Origin: Mucilaginibacter gossypiicola
GTDB lineage: Bacteria > Bacteroidota > Bacteroidia > Sphingobacteriales > Sphingobacteriaceae
Length of the DNA stretch: 64,000 nucleotides
Reading direction: 5' to 3'
Assembly: GCF_900110105.1 (NCBI RefSeq)
Contig: NZ_FOCL01000001.1
Location: forward strand, 1,116,001-1,180,000
In this document: piece after piece, positions 55,024 through 63,100 of the stretch
How positions within the stretch are numbered: the stretch's first letter is position 1
How the letters are laid out: each line of letters begins with the position of its first letter
Program-made: the position numbers and the translations under genes
Notes under the pieces: generated by a model
Databases searched by the model: none
The model's input: only the letters and a program-made list of their open reading frames with translations
Told to the model about the DNA's origin: nothing

Positions 55024-55224
55024 TTGTGGCAGCAAGGCTCATAAATATGTTTTTTGAGTTTTATAACAGCTAAGTGTTGTTATTGGAAGCCTGTATTAAT
55101 TACCCCCGACGGTAAAATCTTTACCAATCAGTTAAAAACAGCGTTCTTAATCAGCTAATTAAAGCGATATAGTGCTCGCATTGAGGACATGATCCTCTTT
55201 ATTAAAGCTGATTCTCCTGAATTA

Positions 55225-55240
55225 ACGCAAACGCTTGCGT
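55225..55240. promoter_or_regulatory. LacI-family operator-like palindrome, identical to 5666-5681
   Basis: ACGCAAACGCTTGCGT, the same 16-mer as in front of the PUL A regulators, in the same strand orientation on the window. Upstream of the sigma gene by 166 bp. An exact 16-base repeat in two intergenic regions about 49.5 kb apart is very unlikely by chance. Confidence 0.55.
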
Positions 55241-55405
55241 AAAACTTTAGCGCTTAAAATCACTCCAGTCCTATTAATTTGTAACAACAATTATACGATA
55301 GGATAGATAGACAGGGGCCCGGTTTCAGGGATTCGTTTATTCCGGACCTCAATGGTCAGCAATCAATAAATATCGCTTGCAAATTTATAATCAATGTAAA
55401 CCTTA

Positions 55406-55975
55406 ATGGCTTTGTACGGTAAATATAGTGACGACGATTTAATAACGCTGTTAAAGCAAGATGACATATCTGCTTTTACAGCGATTCATTCGCGCTATTA
55501 CGGAGCATTATATCAGCATGCGTATAAAAGATTGCCGGACAGGGACACCGTTAAAGATCTTTTACAGGAGCTTTTTATCCATCTATGGGACCAAAGAACA
55601 TCAATTGATATTAAAGGCAGCTTACAGGCTTATTTATGTACCGCTGTCCGAAACAAGGTTTTGAATGTTTTTAAGCACGAGAAAGTAAAAGCTAATTACA
55701 TTACGTCATTAATTAATTTTGAGGAAACCTGCGAGTCTACAACGGATGAAAATTTAAGGAATAAAGAACTTATTGCTCTGGTTAAGGCCGAAGTAAGTTC
55801 TTTACCCCCAAAAATGAAACTGATATTTGAGTTAAGCAGGGATTCGAACTTGTCGCATAATGAAATTGCAGAAATATTGGAGATTAGTCCGTTAACTGTT
55901 AGAAAGCAGGTAAATAATTCTTTAAAAATACTGAGGGTAAAATTAGCATCACATCTGCTAACGCTGTTTTTATAA
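55406..55975 (+). CDS. ECF RNA polymerase sigma factor (PUL D)
   Basis: 189-aa ECF sigma of the PUL type. Region 2: FTAIHSRYYGALYQHAYKRL and TVKDLLQELFIHLWDQR. Region 4: LPPKMKLIFELSRDSNLSHN, EIAEILEISPLTVRKQVNNS. Ends in a hydrophobic tail (LASHLLTLFL). ATG at 55406 (MALYGKYSDDDLITLLK). Divergent from the FecR gene it is expected to pair with, whereas in PULs A and B sigma and FecR are co-directional. Closest in pattern to the PUL B sigma. The next gene downstream (56184) is unrelated in function, and the 208-bp gap shows no clear terminator. Confidence 0.92.
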   Translation: MALYGKYSDDDLITLLKQDDISAFTAIHSRYYGALYQHAYKRLPDRDTVKDLLQELFIHLWDQRTSIDIKGSLQAYLCTAVRNKVLNVFKHEKVKANYITSLINFEETCESTTDENLRNKELIALVKAEVSSLPPKMKLIFELSRDSNLSHNEIAEILEISPLTVRKQVNNSLKILRVKLASHLLTLFL

Positions 55976-56183
55976 ACGGCTTATTCGGAGACTACCAAAG
56001 CAATTGACCTGCGAACCCCCACCAGGACTACCCTTTGAAAATGTTAATCAAGTATGCCCCCATATACATATCTCGCCAGTATCCATCAAAGCCGGGCACA
56101 TTCAAACAGCACTACCAATCCATAAATAAATCGTTGATTGTCAAATATTTTCAATACATTCAACTTTATTAAATCCTTCCCCC

Positions 56184-57272
56184 ATGTACCGCTTTAAATC
56201 CATCATCCTCTGTGTGCTGGTTTTTTATGGCCAATTCGTATTTGGCCAATTACCGGCGGATAAAATGTACGCACATATCATCGATGTGGGCCAGGGTATG
56301 GCCGTTCTCATGGAATTTCCACAGGGCGCGGTACTCATAGATGCCGGTGCCGCCCCCGACCATGAAGTAACACTGATCAACTACCTTAGGGCTTTTTTCC
56401 AACGCCGTACCGATCTTAATAATACGCTGAACGGTATCATAATCACCCATCAGCATATCGACCATAATATTGCGCTCGACGACTTAACGCGAAATTTCAA
56501 AATCCAGAACTATGTTGATAACGGCCGGCGGCGGGTAACAAACACAGAAGTGAACCAAATCTGGATGCAGAACAACTTTCATAAGTTTGGCTGCCGTTAT
56601 GAAGCCATTACATTTGACAACGCCAGGGCTGTACCCAATCATACCGGATTGACAGACATTATCATTGACCCGGTGAACGGAAGCACCGACCCTAAAATCG
56701 TTATCTATAGCGGGGCTTTTGTGGCGCATCCGGCGGGCTGGTCAAAAGAGGAGTATGAAGATCCCCATAATAATAGTATGGTGATCAAGGTCACTTTCGG
56801 AGATGCTTCTTTCTTGTTTTCGGGCGATCTGGAAGAAAGCGGAATGAAGCAGGTACTTGATTTATATGGCGGAACCGACGCGTTAAAGGCCGATGTGATG
56901 CAGGTTGGCGATCACGGCTCCAGGAGCGGGATCAGTTCCGGGTGGATATCAGCCGTTAAACCTAAATATGCTTTTATATCCTGCGGGCACTGGGATGACG
57001 GTTGGGCGTTAGAAGGGAAACCAAAGCTATTTACAGCCTTCGCTTATGCAAACCCTCACGTCGAGTCTGTCAAATTGCTGGAAGACAGCCTTACAATAAG
57101 CCGGCCTACGCCTTTTGCAGGCTGTGTAGGTACAAAAGATTCATTCAACGGCAGCACCACTTCTGAGTTTACCGAATACCTCATCCACAAGCTTTACTGT
57201 ACCGCTTGGGATGGTACCATTGTAATTTCAGCGACAGCGTCGGGCCAATATATATTTAACACTCACCAATAG
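56184..57272 (+). CDS. Secreted metallo-beta-lactamase-fold hydrolase, ComEC/Rec2 C-domain-like
   Basis: 362 aa with signal peptide (SIILCVLVFYGQFVFGQ). The MBL-fold metal motif is T88-H-Q-H-I-D-H94 (THQHIDH), preceded by HIIDVGQGMAVLMEFPQGAVL, the start typical of the ComEC C-terminal hydrolase domain. Further metal ligands are likely the Asp in FLFSGDLEESG and the His in QVGDHGSRSG. In ComEC this domain degrades DNA; stand-alone secreted versions of this type may be nucleases or phosphodiesterases. There is no ComEC membrane channel here. Monocistronic between the sigma gene and a convergent two-component operon, with a terminator at 57326-57369. Substrate not known. Confidence 0.85.
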   Translation: MYRFKSIILCVLVFYGQFVFGQLPADKMYAHIIDVGQGMAVLMEFPQGAVLIDAGAAPDHEVTLINYLRAFFQRRTDLNNTLNGIIITHQHIDHNIALDDLTRNFKIQNYVDNGRRRVTNTEVNQIWMQNNFHKFGCRYEAITFDNARAVPNHTGLTDIIIDPVNGSTDPKIVIYSGAFVAHPAGWSKEEYEDPHNNSMVIKVTFGDASFLFSGDLEESGMKQVLDLYGGTDALKADVMQVGDHGSRSGISSGWISAVKPKYAFISCGHWDDGWALEGKPKLFTAFAYANPHVESVKLLEDSLTISRPTPFAGCVGTKDSFNGSTTSEFTEYLIHKLYCTAWDGTIVISATASGQYIFNTHQ

Positions 57273-57325
57273 CCTGGAGCCATGAGCGTTTAGACTTTAC
57301 CCTCCCTACTTTTATGTAACAAAAA

Positions 57326-57369
57326 ATACGGCAAATTGCTCAAGAAAAGCCCCTTGATTTTTGCCGTAT
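57326..57369 (-). terminator. Terminator between convergent genes, mainly for the LytTR operon
   Basis: ATACGGCAAA/TTTGCCGTAT (10 bp) with inner CAAG/CTTG pairing. On the minus strand it is followed by TTTTTTG. Located in the 114-bp gap between the MBL-fold gene and the response-regulator gene. Confidence 0.7.
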
Positions 57370-57386
57370 AGTTGTTTATCAATTGA

Positions 57387-58142
57387 TCACCTTGAATGAT
57401 TATCAAGCGTTGATTTTATTTTCTCCCGGTTAGGACGTGACACAGGTATTTTATCGCCATTTGTCAATAACAATACGCCGCCATCCTCCTTAAGCCAGCT
57501 TTTAACAAAGTGTTTATTTACCAGATGACTTTGATGAGTTCTTAAAAAACTGTCGCCGGGGAGTATATCAGCATATTCTTTTAAACCTTTGGATACCAGC
57601 AACCTCTCCCCTGTTTCCAGATAGAAAAAAGTGTAAGTATTATCTGCCTGGCAGCGTATGATATCCGTTAGCGGCACATACCTGGTCTCGCTTTGCTGCT
57701 GCAACGCTATTTTGGCGGCGCATTTTTGATCTTTTCTAAGGCATTCTATCAAAAAATCCAGTTGCAGATTGTTTTTCCGTTCCTTAAATTTCAATTCTGC
57801 TTTGGCAACAGCGGCTACCAATTCATCAATGTCAACAGGCTTTAACAGATAGTCAAGAGCGGCGAGTTTTACCGCCTGTATGCCGTATTGATCATAAGCA
57901 GTTACAAATATCACCTCGAATGACCGGCTGTTCACCATGCTTAACAGCTGCAATCCTGTTTCTCCATTCAATTGTATATCCAGAAAAACGAGATTGGGCT
58001 GATATTGCTCTATCAATTGCACGGCAGCAGCGTTGTTCAGAGCGGTGCCGATGACCTGGACCTGCGGGCAATGCCTTGAAAGCAACAAGTGCAGGTTTTC
58101 GATATTGGATACTTCATCATCCACTAATATTGTTCGTATCAT
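57387..58142 (-). CDS. LytTR-family response regulator
   Basis: 251 aa. Receiver domain (1-120) with phospho-acceptor D55 in LVFLDIQLNGETG, D8-D9 in ILVDDE, and Lys102-type KP loop (LDYLLKPVDIDEL). LytTR DNA-binding domain (about 145-245, YVPLTDIIRCQADNTYTFFY, FLRTHQSHLVNKHFVKSW). Partner of the histidine kinase encoded immediately upstream; the kinase stop and regulator ATG abut at 58142/58143, so they are cotranscribed and probably coupled. The 12-nt direct repeat at 59912-59945 in front of this operon has the 22-bp period expected for a LytTR dimer site. Confidence 0.95.
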   Translation of the reverse strand: MIRTILVDDEVSNIENLHLLLSRHCPQVQVIGTALNNAAAVQLIEQYQPNLVFLDIQLNGETGLQLLSMVNSRSFEVIFVTAYDQYGIQAVKLAALDYLLKPVDIDELVAAVAKAELKFKERKNNLQLDFLIECLRKDQKCAAKIALQQQSETRYVPLTDIIRCQADNTYTFFYLETGERLLVSKGLKEYADILPGDSFLRTHQSHLVNKHFVKSWLKEDGGVLLLTNGDKIPVSRPNREKIKSTLDNHSR

Positions 58143-59774
58143 TTATAACCAGTGGGTTAAAGTTATGCGTACCGTTGTACCTTCCGAGCCTGAGTGTATT
58201 TCAAGGTTTACCGGTGATTCTTTATAGATTTCGTTAAGCAAAGTTATACGCTTCCTGCTTAGCTGCAATCCCAAACCATTACTTTCTTTGCTGGTGTCAA
58301 AACCTTTGCCGTTATCTGTAATACTAAGCACTACGTCACTTTCATTTCTGGCAAAGCTAATGTTGATTCTGGAGGCTTCCGTATTAGTAAGGCCGTGTTT
58401 CACTGCATTTTCAACAAATGGCTGAAGCAGCATGGACGGAATCTGGATGTTCATTGTAATCAGGACCGGATCTGCTATTATTTCATAAATAAAGGGGAAA
58501 CGCAATTGTTCCATTTGCAGGTAATCGTTGAGCATTTGCTCTTCCTTATCAAGGTCGATCTGGGCACTATTGTTTAATACGTTCCTGGTTAGCCTCGCAA
58601 ATTTGGAAAGGTATCGATTGGCCTGGTCAATTTCAGCCTTGTTCATAAGGTTTTGAATGCCCGACAGTGCATTGAACAGAAAATGGGGATTTAGTTGTGA
58701 GCGCACTGCTTCGAGTTGTAGCTGAGCAATATCTTTTTGCCGTTTCTGCTCGGCAAGTTTTCTTTTATTTCTTATTCTGATAATGTAATAGCCTGTCAAT
58801 ACAAGGAACGCGATAGCTGTTATTATTGCAATAATCAACTTAACCACCGTTTCTTTCTGAAAAACACTGCCAGATGGCAGTACCGTAAAACGGAAAGTGG
58901 TGGTTTTATCGGGGAAAGATTTAATATGGAATCCACCGGGAAGTTTGGGTACTATTTGTAACTCGTAATCGCCGGGTATTTTGAAAAAGGAGGAATTAAC
59001 GGTAACAAACGGCAAAGCCCCCTGCGCGTATCCGCCTATAAAGTAATCATACCGCCAGTTATTGGATACTAAAGTTGTTTCCCCTGTTGCCAGGTTTTTC
59101 AAGTAGACATGATAAACAAAAGAAATGTCAGTCGACTTGATCACAAAATCCAATCCTGTAACTGTATAAGTTTCGTGAATCTTAAACTTAAATCCTTCCG
59201 GCCGCTGTTCGAACATGACAGCATCGCCTTTTTTGCCTGTCACCTGGCGTGCCACAATTAAAATCTTCGCAGGTAAAATTTCCTTATTGTAAATGGTGGT
59301 CATTCCAACCCTGGTGCGCGATTTGATATTATAGGTTTCAACAGTTAATTTTTTGTTCGATATATCAAATTTCCCTAAGCTTACCTCTACTCTGTCATTT
59401 GACAACAACGGTGGTCGGCCCGAGATAACTGGCGTCGCATCGGCCGCCAAAATGTGATTATCGTCTTCAATAATGTTGTAGCGATAAAAAGAGAGGCTGT
59501 CTTTAGCAATAATTCCGAACAGCTCAACATACTTTGTTCCTTTTAAAAACACATAATTGTTAAAGGGTTGACTAGCGACCATGTTATGGTACTCTATCCA
59601 TTTTGTCTGCTTATCAATCGTGATAAAAATTCCAAATCCCGCGCCTAATGTAGATGCTGAATAAAAAAGGGCTTTGCCTGATGGGTCGACAGAAAGATCG
59701 ACCGGCTGTTTTTGTGCCCTGAGCGTAATGGTAATGGTTGTCAGAAGCAATAAGATGAGGCTGATTTTTTTCAT
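58143..59774 (-). CDS. LytS/YehU-type sensor histidine kinase
   Basis: 543 aa. Signal peptide (LILLLLTTITITLRAQ), a periplasmic sensor region of about 290 residues without recognisable repeats, one membrane helix (about 313-333, LIIAIITAIAFLVLTGYYI), a short coiled coil (KRKLAEQKRQKDIAQLQLEA), the His_kinase domain with H364 in LNPHFLFNALSGIQNLM, and a HATPase (ITDNGKGFDTSKESNGLGL). Such kinases pair with LytTR regulators. The kinase starts the operon. The signal sensed cannot be read; target genes may include the divergent giant membrane gene at 60105. Confidence 0.93.
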   Translation of the reverse strand: MKKISLILLLLTTITITLRAQKQPVDLSVDPSGKALFYSASTLGAGFGIFITIDKQTKWIEYHNMVASQPFNNYVFLKGTKYVELFGIIAKDSLSFYRYNIIEDDNHILAADATPVISGRPPLLSNDRVEVSLGKFDISNKKLTVETYNIKSRTRVGMTTIYNKEILPAKILIVARQVTGKKGDAVMFEQRPEGFKFKIHETYTVTGLDFVIKSTDISFVYHVYLKNLATGETTLVSNNWRYDYFIGGYAQGALPFVTVNSSFFKIPGDYELQIVPKLPGGFHIKSFPDKTTTFRFTVLPSGSVFQKETVVKLIIAIITAIAFLVLTGYYIIRIRNKRKLAEQKRQKDIAQLQLEAVRSQLNPHFLFNALSGIQNLMNKAEIDQANRYLSKFARLTRNVLNNSAQIDLDKEEQMLNDYLQMEQLRFPFIYEIIADPVLITMNIQIPSMLLQPFVENAVKHGLTNTEASRINISFARNESDVVLSITDNGKGFDTSKESNGLGLQLSRKRITLLNEIYKESPVNLEIHSGSEGTTVRITLTHWL

Positions 59775-59911
59775 TTTATTAGGTTTAATTTGCTCAAACC
59801 TGCAACTAATATATAGTTTATAAAACCATCAGTTAGTAAACGGCGTGTAACAGCCGGAATCAGACCTCTTTCTACCTGAATTTATTGGTATAACACCTGA
59901 TAAACAATCAT

Positions 59912-59945
59912 AAACGTAAAAACCGATATAAAAAAACGTAAAAAC
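59912..59945. promoter_or_regulatory. Direct repeat AAACGTAAAAAC x2, 22-bp period; candidate LytTR site
   Basis: Identical 12-mers at 59912-59923 and 59934-59945 in the 330-bp divergent gap between the kinase gene and the giant membrane gene (59775-60104). LytTR proteins bind pairs of about 9-bp direct repeats with a period of 21-22 bp, which fits. The rest of the gap is AT-rich and shows no other clear element. Confidence 0.5.
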
Positions 59946-60104
59946 ACGCTTGCATTACCCAATAGTGCCGATTAATTTTATAAAACACTCATTACCAAGA
60001 CACTGATACAACTTCCGACATCCTTAACTATATATACCTAATATCTATACTGACACTATCTGGTTTAGCTCTGGTTCGACAAAATTTTCTTAAAAGCCTA
60101 AATT

Positions 60105-63100
60105 ATGTTCAAATTTCCTGTGATTGGTAAAAACCAGGTAGTTGCAATTGTCACTTTCCTTACGCTGATCACGTTGGGAGTGAGTTACTTTTATGTATAC
60201 GTGCCTGCAAACGAAAAGGTAGTACAGGAACGACGGTTTTACTGCCTCCAAAAAATCGATAATAACATCCATTCAAAAATTGTGAACAGCACATGGATGC
60301 TGAATAATTTTTTAAAAACTTTTCCTGTTGATGACCAGCTGCAGGATTATTTGAGCAATTATCCTAAAACAAATTTCACATTACTACCTATAGAAAGCCG
60401 GCTTACCGGGGCACAGATTCGCGCAAAAATTCCGGCAAGTAAAATTAAATGGAAAGATAGTTTGGTTAACATCAACACAAGCATAACTGAAAAGCAGCTA
60501 ATCGTGTTTCTAACCAAAGCAATAGATTTAAGCGATGGCCAGGATACCTCAAAAAAAAGCAACATCTTAAAGTTAACGATAGGTATCAAGTATGATTTTG
60601 ATCATCTTATTAAACCACTGCTGGTGCCGGATTTTTTTGAGAACTATATAGTTTTTGAAAGCAGCAGCGCTTCTGAAGAAAATAAAATCCATGATAATAT
60701 CATCTACGAAACCTTCCCTTCCGGTTTAAGTTATGAATCAAAAGATTCATTGCTAACTTTTAAAAACAAGGTTAGCAGTCCCGGATTACGTAAAATAAAC
60801 ATCGGCGGAAAAGATTACAGGGCCTTTTCGCATCCGATTAACCTTGATGGTAAAAATCAGCTGATTGTGGTTGGTTTGGTATCGGCCAAAAGTTACGAAC
60901 AGGAAAGAAAACGACTACCACTTATTGTTGCGCTTTTGCTTTTGACCTTCGCCACCGGCACCATTATATCATTGCCCTGGATAAAACTCTACCATACAGG
61001 CAATAAGGACAAACTTACCGCCACTGATGGCATAGGATCGGTACTGGTGTCAATCCTGATGATGTCGCTGGTGTTTTTTGTGTTCATGTATTTTATATTT
61101 TTCACAAATACCTATGGTAAAATCTCGGCTTCTTCTAAATCTCTTGCCAACAATGTCTCTAATGCACTAACTGATGAACTGGAAGCATCTTATCAAACAC
61201 TTAAAAGTCTTGATTTACAGTCAGAATGTTATTCGGATGATATCGCCAACCTTGGCAAACCCAACTTAAAGTTCAGGACATTACTTTTGCAGGATTCCAC
61301 TTATAAAGCCGAACGAGATAGATTAAACGGCATAGTTAAGCATACAGCTTTATTAGAAGAAGCTTTCTGGATCGACTCGACCGGCAGAGAACTTTTAAAC
61401 TGGAGCGCAGATAGCGCGTTTACTCCCCGAAGCTATTTAGGCTGGCGCGATTATTTTAAAAAAGTTAAAAGTAAAAACACTTACAGCTTTAACGGCCATG
61501 AACTTTATCTTGATCAAATCTATTCGGTTACCAATGAAACCTTCAGATCGGTATTAGCGATAAACTCTAAATCAAAACTCTGTCCGCCGGCCGCTGTAGT
61601 GGCCATGACATTTACCATGCGAAGTTTAGATCACGTTGTAATGCCCGATGGGTATCAGTTTGCCGTTATTAATAACACAGGTAAGGTGCTTTATCACAGT
61701 TTGGCCAACAGAAACCTAAACGAGAACTTAAAAAATGAGTTTGCTGATAGTACCAAACTAATAAGTTGCCTTGAAGCAAAGTCAGATACCGGCTTTACTG
61801 CTAACTATTATGGTAAAGAGCTAAATATTAAAATAAAACCGGTAAACGGCCTCCCTTATTTTGTAGTAATATTTGAAAATCAGGAATATAATGACAACCG
61901 CGACATGCAGGCATATGCCTTTACAATTGCTATGCTTACTTTGCTGTTAATTTTCCTTATCACACAATTCACCATTGTATTTTTTGTATCCGCCAAGCGG
62001 TCGTTTTTTAAAAAGCAACTTTTTGAAACATCATGGGTTGGGCCCAAACGATGTTTTCATCACCAGTACAACCTGATCATCATTGTTAACCTGATCATCA
62101 TCATTTGTATGCTGTTGGGTATCGATCAAAACTCGTTCATGAAATCCTTATACATAATCCTTTTTTCGATTGCTTTTATAGGCATTTTCCCTAATATTCT
62201 GTTTGCTATTGATTACAAGAGAAATAAAAGTTACAATTTTCATTTTAAAATATATGCCATTTTATGGCTTTCGATATTTGTTTTACTAATAGATATTGCA
62301 GCATTTGAAACCCTTTCAATTGGTAACTTAATTAAGCTGTATTTATATGAGTCGATATTAATTGTATTTGGCTTTATCGTTATTGCTGTAATATATATCC
62401 GGCCCGTGAGCAATTGGATAGTGAATAAAATACAGCTGCATCAACCTAAACTGTTACTTAAAATTGAGAGATGTAAAAAGATCAAAACATCCTTCTGGAC
62501 CTATACACATAGTTTCGCCTTTATGGCCACTACCCGTCTAATAATCACAAGTGGTATTCCGGTAGCTTTCTTTTTCATCTATTCGTCCAACTATGAACAG
62601 AATTTAGAAACCCGTTATAAACATTTACATTTTGCTAAGGATTTAATTCAAAAAGTAACAAAAGACACGCTTAAAAACCCAAAATTTCCGCCAGGAGTAT
62701 ACATCGACAGCTCGTTTATCCATTGTCATGACGTTATCTCTCGGAAAAAGAAACTTGATAGCATAAAGGCCGGGGGCAAATATGTTAAAGAAGATTTTTT
62801 GACCGCACAGCTATTAAACGCCTTTAAATTACATACAAAAGATATCGAAATAAAAAGTAACAACATGATTTATGCATCAGTTGACTCTGATGCTTTTTTT
62901 AATAAACTTACAAATACCAATGATACATCTACGCACACAATATACAAGCTTGATACAACAAGTTTTCTCGAGCTTAGCTCACTAAACTTAGGATACCATC
63001 CTTCTATTGGCGCCATATCCCATTTGAGCTATTTTTTGCCGGTACTTGTGTTGATACTACTGATTATTGGCTTTTTTTTCATGCTCCACAATGTTATCAG

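Larger units (their letters stand above)
54772..55405. promoter_or_regulatory. Divergent regulatory region between PUL D fecR and sigma genes
   Basis: 634 bp without a gene. It holds two LacI-like palindromes (55012-55023 and 55225-55240; centres 215 bp apart) and should contain the promoters of both regulator genes. In the direction of the fecR-susC operon, the order of the two sites, the 16-mer far and the 12-mer near, is the same as upstream of the PUL A sigma gene. A small hairpin GAGGA/TCCTC near 55182-55196 is probably unimportant. Confidence 0.5.

Noticed and set aside
55182..55196. Small GAGGA/TCCTC hairpin in the PUL D divergent region
   Set aside because: Only 5 bp of stem and no conserved counterpart in PUL A; expected by chance in a gap this long.
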